Source of the DNA: Streptomyces flaveolus
GTDB lineage: Bacteria > Actinomycetota > Actinomycetes > Streptomycetales > Streptomycetaceae
Direction: 5' to 3'
DNA length: 64,000 nt
NCBI RefSeq assembly: GCF_014648815.1
Contig: NZ_BMRV01000012.1
Span: forward strand, 221,687 to 285,686
This document shows positions 31,929 to 42,320 of this stretch, in pieces. Position numbers and translations under genes: made by a program. Numbering within the stretch: the first letter of the stretch is position 1; every line of letters starts with the position of its first letter. The notes below the pieces were generated by a model that did no database searches, was not told where the DNA came from, and saw only the letters and a list, made by a program, of their open reading frames with translations.

Positions 31929-31973
31929 ATTTCATGCCCGGGACCGCCACGACGCACGACGTAGGAGCACGCC

Positions 31974-34061
31974 TTGGGACACAACAGGCGCAGACGCCCC
32001 ACCGGGGCGCGGCGCGCGACCTTCTCCGCGGTCGCGCTGATACTGGGCGGCGGTGGTCTGGTCGCCGCCAACGTGTTCGCCTCCGCGACCGAGACGGGGG
32101 CCAACCCCGCTGTTCCCCTGGGCAGTTCCGGCGTCGCCGCCACGGTCGACTGCCCCGACCTGAGCGAGCGGCTGACGACGGTCCCCGAACCGGCCAGGCC
32201 GGACGTCGACGGCGAACTCGCCCGCCTGGACGAGCAGATCGCCACCGCCTACCGTCAACTCCAGGACGCCGCACGCACCGCCGACGACGGCGAGGTCGAC
32301 GAGGGCGCGATCCTCGACCCGTTGGAGAGGCAGCGGACGGAGACGATCGCACGCATCGTCACCGCCGTCGACGGCGCGGGGGACCGGCCCGAAGGACTGG
32401 AGGCGCTCGCGGCGTGCACCCTGCGACGCACCGCGGTCGCGACACAGGAGACGCCGAGCGGCAGCCCGGACGGGCAGCAGACGGGCGCGGGCGACGCGGC
32501 GGGCGACGGCGAAGGCACCGGAGCGGGCGACGACGCCGGCAGCGGGGAACAGCCCGGTCAGGGGCAGGAGCAGGGCAACGGCGGCCAGGCCGGCAACGGC
32601 CCCGTCGCGGCGGACTACGTCGACATCACGACCGTCCGGCCCAACGCCGTGAAGCCGCGCCAGGACAAGGACGCCTCCCGCGGCACCTTCGCCACCAGCT
32701 GCGGCGTCAACGCCGAGGGCCTGTTCAACTCCGACAACGTGATCGCCGCTCCCGGCGTGGGCAACGGCGCGCACCACTTCCACGACTACGTCGGAAACCA
32801 GGGCAACAACGCCTTCGCCTCCGACGACGACCTGGCGAACGCCGGCACCAGCTGCGCGGACCAGGGCGACAGGTCCTCCTACTACTGGCCGGTGCTGCGC
32901 CTGCAGAACGGCACAGCGGAACAGGACGCACAGTCACCCGGCGGCGGCATCGAGGGCAACGCCGGCGAGATCGTCACGCCGGCCGAGGTGACGCTGACGT
33001 TCGGCGGCAACGAGCGCGGCAAGGTCACGGAGATGCCGCGGCTGCTGCGCATCATCACCGGTGACGCGAAGGCGTTCGTCAACGGCAACACCAACGCCAA
33101 CGCCTCCTGGAGCTGCACCGGTCACGAGGACCGGCAGCTGAAGGACAAGTACCCGCTCTGCCCGGCCGGCAGCGACGTGGTGCGCACCTTCACCTTCCAG
33201 AGCTGCTGGGACGGCCGCAACACCGACAGCGCCAACCACCGCACCCACGTGGCGTTCGCCGCCGCCGACGGCAGCTGCCCGGCCGGCTTCCGGCCCGTCC
33301 CGCGACTGGTGCAGCGCATCGTGTACGACGTGGACGCGCCGAGCCTCGACGACGGCGGCAGGACGACGCCCCTGTTCGCCGTGGACTCCTTCCCCGAGCA
33401 ACTGCACAAGCCGGTCACGGACCACAGCGACTTCATCAACGTCTTCGACGAGGACCTGATGCGGGAGATGGTCGACTGCATCAACAGCGGCCGGACCTGC
33501 GGCCCGGGCGCGCCCCCCGCCCCGGACCCCGGCGAGAGCGAGGCCCCGCAGCAGCCGACCGGGACCCCGGCCCCGGAGACCCCGGAGACCCCGGAAATCC
33601 CCGAGACCTCCGCAACGCCGGACGACGGGAACGGCCAGGAGGCCCCGGAACAGCCGGGCGGCGACGACGGCGGGCAGACCGCCGCACCCCCGGCCGGGCA
33701 GACCGGCACCGCGCCGGCACCCACGGACGCCGGCCAGGACGGGAAAAGGCCCGAGCCCGCGGACCCGCCCGCGAACCCGGACCGGCCCGAGGCCACCCGC
33801 ACCGCAGAGCCCAGGGCCGCCACCACGGCCGCCGGGACTCCGGGCGACGTGAGCAGCCCCGTGGCCGCGCCCGACAGGACGCGGGGGCCGGACGGGGGCG
33901 GCGCCGCGGCGGCCGCAGGCTCCGCGAGCGAGCCGCAGGGCACCCGGGGCGGACTCGCCGAGACGGGCTCGAGCCTGGGCCTGTGGCCCGCGGCGGCCGG
34001 AGGCGTCCTCTTCGCCGCCGGATGCCTGCTGCTGCTCCGCACCAGGCGCCGCGCCCGGTGA
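31974..34061 (+). CDS. Sortase-anchored cell-wall protein with DUF1996 domain
   Basis: The TTG start at 31974 has AGGAG 7 nt upstream and gives 695 aa. A signal peptide (about 1-37) leads to a Gly/Asp/Gln-rich segment, then DUF1996 (about 225-495: FATSCGVNAEGLFNSDNVIAAPG, NGAHHFHDYVGNQG, SCWDGRNTDSANHRTHVAF), a Pro/Glu-rich stalk, LAETG at 661-665, a hydrophobic segment and RTRRRAR. LAETG plus hydrophobic stretch plus Arg tail is a sortase signal; Streptomyces class E sortases recognise LAXTG. The protein is thus fixed to the cell wall. DUF1996 occurs in secreted fungal and actinobacterial proteins of unknown role; the His-rich HHFHD motif might bind metal. Confidence 0.88.
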   Translation: MGHNRRRRPTGARRATFSAVALILGGGGLVAANVFASATETGANPAVPLGSSGVAATVDCPDLSERLTTVPEPARPDVDGELARLDEQIATAYRQLQDAARTADDGEVDEGAILDPLERQRTETIARIVTAVDGAGDRPEGLEALAACTLRRTAVATQETPSGSPDGQQTGAGDAAGDGEGTGAGDDAGSGEQPGQGQEQGNGGQAGNGPVAADYVDITTVRPNAVKPRQDKDASRGTFATSCGVNAEGLFNSDNVIAAPGVGNGAHHFHDYVGNQGNNAFASDDDLANAGTSCADQGDRSSYYWPVLRLQNGTAEQDAQSPGGGIEGNAGEIVTPAEVTLTFGGNERGKVTEMPRLLRIITGDAKAFVNGNTNANASWSCTGHEDRQLKDKYPLCPAGSDVVRTFTFQSCWDGRNTDSANHRTHVAFAAADGSCPAGFRPVPRLVQRIVYDVDAPSLDDGGRTTPLFAVDSFPEQLHKPVTDHSDFINVFDEDLMREMVDCINSGRTCGPGAPPAPDPGESEAPQQPTGTPAPETPETPEIPETSATPDDGNGQEAPEQPGGDDGGQTAAPPAGQTGTAPAPTDAGQDGKRPEPADPPANPDRPEATRTAEPRAATTAAGTPGDVSSPVAAPDRTRGPDGGGAAAAAGSASEPQGTRGGLAETGSSLGLWPAAAGGVLFAAGCLLLLRTRRRAR

Positions 34062-34077
34062 CACGCCCGTGACGGCG

Positions 34078-34111
34078 CCGTTCGGTCCCGACGCCGGCCG
34101 GGACCGAACGG
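34078..34111. terminator. Bidirectional terminator between DUF1996 and phytase genes
   Basis: CCGTTCGGTCCCG (34078-34090) pairs perfectly with CGGGACCGAACGG (34099-34111), with an 8-nt loop. It lies between convergent genes and serves both. Confidence 0.85.
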
Positions 34112-34114
34112 ACG

Positions 34115-35413
34115 TCAGTCGTCGAGCGCGTCCTTGACGTCGCCCAGGTCGACGAACTTGAAGCCGGTGGCGGCACGTTCGCCGTCGCCCGGAGCGTCGT
34201 GGCCGTCCTGCACGACGAGCAGGCCGTCGGGATAGCGGCTGCCCAGCGGCCGGTTCAGCACCGCCGCTCCGTCGCACTCCTCGGAGCCGTCCAGCCGGGC
34301 CGAGGCGGCACCGACCCGGAACCCGCCCTCGTACTCGTTGTGCTCCTCCTGCTCGCGGTCGTACGCGGCGAAGGTGTCGTCGCCCTGGCTGGAGGCCAGC
34401 AGATAACCGTCGCCGTCGGACTCCTGGAGGAGCGTCAGCCCCTCCACGTCCGCGGCCAGCCGGCTGCCGCCGTACCCGGGGTCGGAGCCGGCCACGCACT
34501 CGTCGGCGGCCTCGTCGTACGTGGCCGGGACCCCGTACTCCCTCACCTTGTCCACCAGCCGGGGCGTGCCGGTGAGGTCGGCGCGCAGACGCCAGATGCC
34601 GACGTCCTCCTGCCCGGCGTACAGGGTGCCGTCGGCCGGGTCGACGACCATCCCCTCCACCTGGGGCAGTTCGCCGGGCTCGGCGCACGGCGACCAGTCG
34701 GTGCCGTTGGGCAGACGGAAGGACGCGGGCAGGTCCAGGGTGCGGACCGTGCGGTAGCCGACGTGTCCGGACGCCGTCGGGGTGAGCTCCAGCAGGGCGA
34801 GCCGGGTGCGCTCCCGCCGGCTGACCAGTGCGTAGGAACGCTGGGTGGCCTTGTCGGTCCAAGTGGCCAGGCCGTACACGGTGCGCTGGTCGTTGATCTC
34901 GGCCTGGCCGGCGGAGAACACCGGCGCGGCGGCCGGGTCGGTGACGTCCGTCAAGGGACGGCCGGGATCGGCCGCGTCGATGCGGTAGACGCGCAGGCGG
35001 TCGCTGCCGCGGTCGGTGGTGACCGCGAGGTCCGCCCGGCCGGTGGTCAGCCGCATGCCCTCCACCAGGTCGACGTTGTTGAAACGGCCGGGCGCGTCGT
35101 CGGGGCCCGGGGCCGGGGGAGCGGCCACCGACTGCACCAGCCGGGCGTCCAGGTCGTAGACACGCAGCCCGCCCTCCTTCGCCGTCGCGACGACGAGGCT
35201 GCGGTCGGGGTCGGCGGGGTTGCGCCAGATGGCCGGGTCGTCCGCGTCGGCGTTCCCACCGGCCTCGTCGTCGTACAGCGGAGCCGTCTCGGCCCGCGGC
35301 CGTACGGTCGGCAGCGCGTCGTCACCGTGCGCCGCGGCCGGTACCGCCGACAGGAAGGTGACGGCCGCGGCGAGGGCGCAGACGGCCGGTCGGCCGAGGT
35401 GATGCCTGGTCAT
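34115..35413 (-). CDS. Secreted beta-propeller phytase
   Basis: ATG 35413 gives 432 aa with a Sec signal (MTRHHLGRPAVCALAAAVTFLSAVPAAAHG). The mature part has the beta-propeller phytase pattern: DADDPAIWRNPADPDRSLVVATAKEGGLRVYDL, NNVDLVEG, EGMVVDPADGTLYAGQEDVGIW, DVEGLTLL and LASSQGDDTFAAYDRE. Such calcium-dependent enzymes hydrolyse phytate to supply phosphate. Family length is about 380-430. It stands alone and could be a phosphate-scavenging gene, but no PHO box was identified. Confidence 0.92.
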   Translation of the reverse strand: MTRHHLGRPAVCALAAAVTFLSAVPAAAHGDDALPTVRPRAETAPLYDDEAGGNADADDPAIWRNPADPDRSLVVATAKEGGLRVYDLDARLVQSVAAPPAPGPDDAPGRFNNVDLVEGMRLTTGRADLAVTTDRGSDRLRVYRIDAADPGRPLTDVTDPAAAPVFSAGQAEINDQRTVYGLATWTDKATQRSYALVSRRERTRLALLELTPTASGHVGYRTVRTLDLPASFRLPNGTDWSPCAEPGELPQVEGMVVDPADGTLYAGQEDVGIWRLRADLTGTPRLVDKVREYGVPATYDEAADECVAGSDPGYGGSRLAADVEGLTLLQESDGDGYLLASSQGDDTFAAYDREQEEHNEYEGGFRVGAASARLDGSEECDGAAVLNRPLGSRYPDGLLVVQDGHDAPGDGERAATGFKFVDLGDVKDALDD

Positions 35414-35640
35414 CCCGGTACTCCTCAAGTCGAAGACATGACAACCACGTTTCATTCGGTGATCTTGATCGTCGTTTGGGTCGCCCGGGGGCCCTGCCGG
35501 TGACGGGAAGGCGTCCGGCGGGGGAACGGCGCGCGCAGCCCTCGTGTGCGTGAGGAGTCCGGTCCGGTGGCGTCGACGTGACCGTCGCGTCTATACGATG
35601 TCCGCGCAGGAGACGGGTGGCGGCGGAAGGGTGTGCGGGC

Positions 35641-36027
35641 GTGACGGATCACCGGCGTCCCCGGCGGCGGGGGCAGGGCGAGCTGGAGGCGCTGGTGCTC
35701 TCGGTGCTGCGCGAGGCGGAGGGTCCGGCGACGGCCGGGCGGGTGCAGGAGAGCCTGGGCGGGGACCTGGCCTATACGACGGTGGTGACCATCCTGACCC
35801 GGCTGCTCGACAAGGGCGCGGTGAGCCGGGAGCGTGCGGGCCGCTCCTTCGTCTGGACGCCCGCGGACCCCGCGGGTCTGGCCGCGCGACGGATGCGCGG
35901 GGTCCTGGACGCGGAGAGCGACCGCGGGGCGGTGCTGGCGAGTTTCGTGACCGGCCTCGACCCGGCCGACGAACGGCTGCTGCGCGACCTGCTCGGCGAC
36001 GCGGCCCGGGCCGAGGGGGAAGACTGA
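35641..36027 (+). CDS. BlaI/MecI-type transcriptional repressor
   Basis: GTG 35641 gives 128 aa; ATG 35578 would add 21 residues with no clear reason. The winged helix reads GQGELEALVLSVLREAEGPATAGRVQESLGGDLAYTTVVTILTRLLDKGAVSRERAGRSFVW, typical of BlaI, with a C-terminal dimer domain. BlaI repressors are normally cleaved under control of a BlaR1-type M56 protease. The downstream partner here is only a 65-aa stump, so the inducing half is broken and the repressor's targets are uncertain. Confidence 0.85.
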   Translation: MTDHRRPRRRGQGELEALVLSVLREAEGPATAGRVQESLGGDLAYTTVVTILTRLLDKGAVSRERAGRSFVWTPADPAGLAARRMRGVLDAESDRGAVLASFVTGLDPADERLLRDLLGDAARAEGED

Positions 36028-36033
36028 CGCCTC

Positions 36034-36231
36034 ATGGGGGTCTTCGTCTTCCTTCCGCTCGTCCTGCCGCTGACCGCGTGGCCGATCGCGCGCCTGGCCG
36101 AACAGCACCTGCACCCGGTGTTCACCTCGGTGGGCCTGGCGGCCTGGGCCGCGGCGGCCGTGTCGGCGATGTCGTCCGCGAGCGCCGCCGTCACGATGTT
36201 CCTCGTCCTGCGCTCCGCGACGCCCCTCTGA
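36034..36231 (+). pseudogene. Truncated M56 (BlaR1-like) peptidase, N-terminal stump
   Basis: Six nucleotides after the BlaI-type gene, ATG 36034 gives 65 aa: MGVFVFLPLVLPLTAWPIAR followed by LAEQHLHP and a second hydrophobic stretch. This closely resembles the first two helices of Streptomyces M56 peptidases encoded after BlaI genes, which are usually about 300 aa. No HEXXH motif is found in any frame between 36232 and 36447, so the catalytic part has been deleted. Confidence 0.6.
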
Positions 36232-36447
36232 CGGACTCGCCCGTCCCGCCACCGACCGGCGTCGGAGCAACGGCCCGCGTCGCGACGGTTCGGCGCGGCA
36301 GTGCCCCGCGCAGGGTGCTGCCGCGCCGAGTACGCAGCTCCCACGCTAGGGATGCCGGAGCCGGTGGGGCGGTGTCCGGGACCCGCACGAACGCGTACGG
36401 GCCGCGGCCCGTCGCTGCTCGGCGGGATCCCGTGCCGCCGGGGGCCG

Positions 36448-36900
36448 TCAGCCCGTCAGCCCGGCGGCGAGCGTGGCGCCCAGTTCCCAGCAGGCCTCCA
36501 GGTCGGCCTTGGCGGGCTCACCCGCCACCGTCACGGCCGGGGCGGCGCGCTGCCAGCCGAGGCCGGTCGTCACCGACTCGATGCCGCGCACCGCACCGGT
36601 GGTGTCGCTGCCGCCGTGCACGTAGTAGCCGAAGGGCCGGCCCCGCGTCTCGTCCAGGCAGGGGTAGTAGACCTGGTCGAAGAAGTGCTTCAGGGCGCCG
36701 GACATGTAGCCCAGGTTGGCCGGGGTGCCCAGCAGGTACCCGTCCGCCTCCAGGACGTCGACGGCCGTGGCCGCCAGTGCAGCCCGCCGGACGACCCGGA
36801 CACCCTCGATCTCCGGTGCGGTCGCTCCGGACACGACGGCTTCGAGCATCGCCTGGCAGTTCGGCGACGGGGTGTGATGCACGATCAGCAAAGTGGTCAC
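36448..36900 (-). CDS. Flavodoxin-like NAD(P)H-dependent oxidoreductase
   Basis: GTG 36900 gives 150 aa with a flavodoxin-type fold: TTLLIVHHTPSPNCQAMLEAVV (FMN phosphate loop), AVDVLEADGYLLGTPANLGYMSGALKHFFDQVYYP and GYYVHGGSDTTGAVRGIESV. It resembles WrbA/flavodoxin reductases rather than electron-carrier flavodoxins. The electron acceptor is unknown. It lies 55 nt downstream of the ABC-F gene on the same strand and may be cotranscribed, though that is uncertain. Confidence 0.82.
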   Translation of the reverse strand: MTTLLIVHHTPSPNCQAMLEAVVSGATAPEIEGVRVVRRAALAATAVDVLEADGYLLGTPANLGYMSGALKHFFDQVYYPCLDETRGRPFGYYVHGGSDTTGAVRGIESVTTGLGWQRAAPAVTVAGEPAKADLEACWELGATLAAGLTG

Positions 36901-36955
36901 ACCCCGAAGCCTGCCGTCCGGCACCCTCCGGCCGCAACAGGCGCCGCGTGGCGGC

Positions 36956-38590
<1,635 letters not shown>

Positions 38591-38722
38591 GGGTGACCTC
38601 GCTGAGGAGAGGGGCGGGGGAAGAGACACGCCCGCCCGGGACAGACAGGGAAAAGGGAACGACGAAATCGGCCACTGCGGCGGCGCTCCTGTGCGCCTGC
38701 CCGTGACCGTCAGTGCGGGGTA

Positions 38723-38752
38723 TCACCCGCAGATGTCGTCGTCACCCACCAT
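38723..38752 (-). CDS. Possible leader peptide MVGDDDICG of the ABC-F gene
   Basis: ATG 38752 opens a 9-codon ORF ending in TGA at 38723, preceded by GAGAGG 8 nt upstream. It lies 132 nt before the ABC-F start on the same strand. Short leader ORFs upstream of ABC-F resistance genes often couple ribosome stalling to transcription read-through. A clear terminator/antiterminator pair was not seen, so this is tentative. Confidence 0.35.
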   Translation of the reverse strand: MVGDDDICG

Positions 38753-39071
38753 GTCCGGGACCTCTCGATACGCGATCAACGTCTCCACCAGACTAACAGC
38801 CGCCTCCCGCGAGACGTGGCTCGGCGCAGGACACGGGGTTCAGCGGCCGACGTGGCGCACCGCGTGAGTACACCGTGCCCTGCGGCGGTTCGGCCGTCCC
38901 CCGGCCAGGAACACCGGTCCCGGCGCCGCGAGACGACCGGCGACCCCTCCGGCGGGGTGCCTCCGGTTCCCGCCCGCCCGTGCGGACCGTAGCCACGCGG
39001 CCCGTCACGCCGCACGGCGAAGCCGCCCGCCCCAAGGGCGAGCGGCTCCGTCACGTGGGGCTGCCGGCGGC
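38753..39071. other. Intergenic region with no supported gene
   Basis: This 319-nt gap separates the MFS exporter's 3' end from the ABC-F leader. Open frames on the minus strand are high-GC shadows without ribosome sites. The ABC-F promoter is probably near 38760-38800, where TTGATC and TATCGA occur. Confidence 0.5.
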
Positions 39072-40688
39072 TCAGCCGACCGGCGCCGCCGGTCCCTTGC
39101 CGGCCGGTGCCGCGGAGGCCTCGCCGGACTCCTCGGCGAGACGTTCCATGCCGCTGGTGGTCTTCAGCGGCTTCTCCTTCAGGAACACGACGGCGACCAG
39201 CGCGAGCAGGGCGAACGGCGTGGCGATGAGGAACAGGTCCGCCGTGGCGACCGCGTAGGCGTGCTCGACGATCGACCGCATCGGGGCGGGCAGCGTGGAC
39301 ATGTCCGGCACACTGCTCTCGCCCGAGCCCTCACTGGTCGACGCGGTGATGCCGGCCTCCCTGAGCCCCTTGGTCATCTCGCTGGTGACCCGGTTGGCGA
39401 GGATCGCGCCGAGGACGCTGACGCCGATGGTGCCGCCCATGCTGCGGAAGAAGGACAGCACGGACGTCGCGGCACCCAGATCGGCGGCGGGCACGTCGTT
39501 CTGCGCGGCCAGCACCAGGTTCTGCATCAGCATGCCGACGCCGATGCCCAGCACCGCCATGTAGAGGCTCAGCAGACCGAAGTGCGTCTTGGCGTCGATC
39601 GTGGACAGCAGCGCGAGGCCGACGGCCATGATGACCGCGCCCGCCACCAGGTACCGCTTCCACTTGCCGGTCCGGCTGATCACCTGGCCGGCGACGGTGG
39701 ACGACACCAGCAGGCCGAGGATCATGGGCAGGCTCATCAGACCGGCGACGGTCGGCGACTTGCCCAGGGAGACCTGGAAGTACTGGGAGAGGAAGACGGT
39801 CCCGCCGAACATGGCGACACCGACCAGGAGGCTGGCGACGGTCGTCAGCGTCACCGTGCGGTTGCGGAAGATGCCGAGCGGGATGACCGGCTCGGCGGTG
39901 CGGGCCTCGACGAAGACCGCGGCGGCCAGCAGCAGCACGCCACCGCCCGCGAGGGCGCCGGTCTGCCAGGAGGCCCAGTCGAACTCGTTGCCGGCCAGCG
40001 ACACCCAGATGAGCAGCGCGCAGACACCGGCGACGATCAGGAAGGCGCCGAGCCAGTCGATCCGCACCTCGCGGCGCGTGGTCGGCAGCCGCAGCGTGCG
40101 CTGCAGCAGCGCGATGGCGAGCAGCGCGAACGGCACGCCGATGAAGAAGCACCAGCGCCAGCCCAGCCACGAGGTGTCGACCAGCACACCGCCGACCAGC
40201 GGCCCCGCCACGGTGCCCACGGCGAAGACGGCACCGAAGATGCCGGCGTACTTGCCCAGCTGGCGCGGCGGGATGACGGAGGCCATCACGACCTGCGCGA
40301 GGGCCGTCAGACCGCCGGCGCCGATGCCCTGCACGACCCGGCTGAAGATCAGCAGGCCGACGCCGTGGGAGAAGCCGGCCAGCAGCGAGCCGACGACGAA
40401 CATGCACAGCGAGAGCTGGAGCAGCAGCTTCTTGTTGAAGAGGTCGGACAGCTTGCCCCACAGGGGCACCGTCGCCGTCATGGCCAGCAGTTCCGCCGTG
40501 ACGACCCAGGTGTAGGACGACTGGCTGGCCCCCAGGTCGGCGATGATCGTGGGCAGCGCGTTCGAGACCACGGTGCCGGCCAGGATCGCGACGAACATGC
40601 CGGCCATCAGCCCGGACATGGCCTGGAGTATCTGCCGGTGGGTCATGGAGGTGGGAGGCGCGTCGTCGGGCGCCTGAGGTGCGGTCAC
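39072..40688 (-). CDS. DHA2-type MFS drug exporter (14 helices)
   Basis: This 538-aa protein has fourteen predicted helices. It carries the motif-A-like loop GKLSDLFNKKLLLQ, motif C GAVFAVGTVAGPLVGG at helix 5, and FVEARTAEPVIPLGIFRNRTV between halves. It should export a drug using proton motive force. ATG 40688 lies 54 nt downstream of the TetR gene that likely controls it; the pair forms one operon. The related exporter tail at the window's left edge is a separate gene. Confidence 0.92.
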   Translation of the reverse strand: MTAPQAPDDAPPTSMTHRQILQAMSGLMAGMFVAILAGTVVSNALPTIIADLGASQSSYTWVVTAELLAMTATVPLWGKLSDLFNKKLLLQLSLCMFVVGSLLAGFSHGVGLLIFSRVVQGIGAGGLTALAQVVMASVIPPRQLGKYAGIFGAVFAVGTVAGPLVGGVLVDTSWLGWRWCFFIGVPFALLAIALLQRTLRLPTTRREVRIDWLGAFLIVAGVCALLIWVSLAGNEFDWASWQTGALAGGGVLLLAAAVFVEARTAEPVIPLGIFRNRTVTLTTVASLLVGVAMFGGTVFLSQYFQVSLGKSPTVAGLMSLPMILGLLVSSTVAGQVISRTGKWKRYLVAGAVIMAVGLALLSTIDAKTHFGLLSLYMAVLGIGVGMLMQNLVLAAQNDVPAADLGAATSVLSFFRSMGGTIGVSVLGAILANRVTSEMTKGLREAGITASTSEGSGESSVPDMSTLPAPMRSIVEHAYAVATADLFLIATPFALLALVAVVFLKEKPLKTTSGMERLAEESGEASAAPAGKGPAAPVG

Positions 40689-40742
40689 GGCATCTCTTTC
40701 GGGTGATGGTGGGGTGGGTGTCGCGATCGTGCTGCGCTGCGG

Positions 40743-41381
40743 TTACGCGCCAGGAGCCGGAAGTCCGGCGGCGAGGAGGGTGAACACCTCGTGGAACACG
40801 TCCAGGAAGGCGGCCTCCTGCTGGTGGGCCGACCAGTGGTCCACACTGGTCCGCACCGCGGCGGTCGCCACCGCGGCCAGCAGCCGCGGGTAGAGGCCGG
40901 GGTCCGCGGGCCGTTCCCCGTCGCTGGGGGCGCCGCGCAGACGCGTGGCGATGGCATCGGCCAGGTCGGCCTCCGCCGCCATGTGCGCCCCGACGCCGCG
41001 CGCCAGGAGGTGCGGCGAGGCGTGCAGTACCTCGGCGTGCAGCCGCCACAGCTCGTGCTGCTGCTCCGCCTCGGCGAGCTCCGCGGCCATGGCCTCGCGC
41101 AGGGCCTCCAGCGGCGAGAGCCCCGCCGGTGCGTCGAGCACGGCGCGCCGCATCCGCGCGCCGGCGTCCGCGTCGATGACGACGAAGGCGTCCTCGCGTG
41201 TGTCGAAGTAGTTGAAGAAGGTCCGCACGGACACTCCGGCCGCGGCGCTGATCGCCTCGACGGTGACCTTGTCCGCCCCGTGCTCGGCGGCGAGCCGTAC
41301 CGCGGCCTCGGCGAGGGCGGCACGCGTGGCCCGCTTCTTCCGCTCCCGCAGACCGCCACCGGCGGCACCCTTCTCCGACAT
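40743..41381 (-). CDS. TetR-family repressor of the MFS exporter
   Basis: The start at ATG 41381 gives 212 aa; ATG 41390 lies inside the operator and is less likely. The HTH reads RERKKRATRAALAEAAVRLAAEHGADKVTVEAISAAAGVSVRTFFNYF. A palindrome TTGCAT-GGT-ATGCAA (41385-41399) overlaps its promoter -10, indicating autorepression and control of the downstream MFS gene. The ligand is probably the exported drug. Confidence 0.92.
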   Translation of the reverse strand: MSEKGAAGGGLRERKKRATRAALAEAAVRLAAEHGADKVTVEAISAAAGVSVRTFFNYFDTREDAFVVIDADAGARMRRAVLDAPAGLSPLEALREAMAAELAEAEQQHELWRLHAEVLHASPHLLARGVGAHMAAEADLADAIATRLRGAPSDGERPADPGLYPRLLAAVATAAVRTSVDHWSAHQQEAAFLDVFHEVFTLLAAGLPAPGA

Positions 41382-41384
41382 AAG

Positions 41385-41399
41385 TTGCATGGTATGCAA
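41385..41399. promoter_or_regulatory. TetR operator overlapping TetR/MFS promoter
   Basis: TTGCAT-GGT-ATGCAA is a perfect 6-bp inverted repeat. On the minus strand TTGCAG and TACCAT flank it about 16 nt apart like -35 and -10 elements, so bound repressor would block the promoter. Confidence 0.6.
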
Positions 41400-41435
41400 A
41401 GATGCACGCCCTGCAAAATTCCGCCGCGCGGTACC

Positions 41436-41451
41436 ATACCCGCAGGGGTAT
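41436..41451. promoter_or_regulatory. CsoR/CstR-type operator
   Basis: ATACCC-GCAG-GGGTAT is a perfect inverted repeat of the G/C-tract type bound by CsoR-family repressors. It lies 14 nt upstream of the sensor's GTG start, overlapping the likely promoter. Confidence 0.7.
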
Positions 41452-41465
41452 GCGGAGGAGGACGC

Positions 41466-41744
41466 GTGGAACTCGACATGTCGGCCGAGGAGCTGAAGTC
41501 GGCGCTCAACCGGCTGCGGCGTGCCCAGGGGCAGCTGGCCGGAGTCATCAGGATGATCGAGGAGGGCCGCGACTGCGAGGACGTGGTCACCCAGCTCGCC
41601 GCCGTCTCCCGGGCCCTGGACCGGGCCGGGTTCTCGATCATCGCGACGGGACTGCAGCAGTGCATGACCAGTGACGACCCCGAGGTGCGGAACTCCGCGC
41701 AGATGCGGGCCCGCCTGGAGAAGCTCTTCCTGTCCCTGGCCTGA
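41466..41744 (+). CDS. CsoR-family regulator, CstR-like two-Cys sensor
   Basis: GTG 41466, with GGAGGAGG upstream, gives 92 aa. The helical CsoR/RcnR fold is clear: SALNRLRRAQGQLAGVIRMIEEGRDCEDVVTQLAAVSRALDRAGFSIIATGLQQCMTSDD. Cys37 and Cys66 are present, but the copper-ligand His expected four residues before the second Cys is Gly62. Two Cys without His is the CstR persulfide-sensing pattern rather than copper CsoR. No rhodanese or copper transporter gene follows, so the regulated function lies elsewhere or has been lost. Confidence 0.85.
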   Translation: MELDMSAEELKSALNRLRRAQGQLAGVIRMIEEGRDCEDVVTQLAAVSRALDRAGFSIIATGLQQCMTSDDPEVRNSAQMRARLEKLFLSLA

Positions 41745-42009
41745 CCCCTCCCGCCGTCGGCCCCCGGTTGCGTCGGCCGACTTCGGCGTACGGCAGTGAA
41801 GTTGGGGTACATGCCGCGGACGTACGGTCGGCACCGGGGCCGGCGCCGGTGACGGCCGTGCCGCGTGCCACGCGCCGCGTCCTTCGCGCACCGGAGAACC
41901 AGGACCCGCGGCTCCCGCCGCCGTCGGCCGCCCCCCGTGGCGTGCCCCGGCGGGTCGCCGAGGCGTCCCCCGAGGCCCAGGTCCGTGTCGCCGGCGGCTG
42001 CGGACCGTC

Positions 42010-42113
42010 GTCGGCTGGTCGCGCGGTTCCCCGCGCCCCTGGAGACAGTTCCCCGTGCCCCCGGAAGCACGGGCAGTCGACGCGCCCCTGAAGGCGCCGG
42101 GAACCGCGCGAAC
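42010..42113. repeat. Dispersed Streptomyces GC-rich palindromic element
   Basis: GGTCGCGCGGTTCCCCGCGCCCCTGG (about 42016-42042) is repeated inverted at 42081-42113 (GCGCCCCTGAAGGCGCCGGGAACCGCGCGAAC). The arms contain the CGCGGTTCCCCGCGCCCC word widespread between Streptomyces genes. A second partial copy is at 63629-63670. It lies in a 576-nt gene-free gap (41745-42320) that holds nothing else recognisable. Confidence 0.65.
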
Positions 42114-42320
42114 GGCGCCCTCCGCCGGCAGGGCCCGCGCCGCCACCGCGCCCCGCCGCCTGATGCCGAGCGACCCCGTTCGGGAACAGACGTGACCCGA
42201 ACGGCCCTGTCGGGTACCCGCCCGCTCCGCACGGGGTTGGGATGTGCAGGGCATCACCCGCGCCCCAGGAAGCGCACCCGCCCCGGCCCGACCGCTGTCC
42301 CGACACGGAAAGGACCCCCG

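Noticed and set aside
36232..36447. Downstream half of the M56 peptidase in another frame
   Set aside because: No HEXXH or helix-like stretch was found in any frame, so it was treated as deleted rather than frameshifted.
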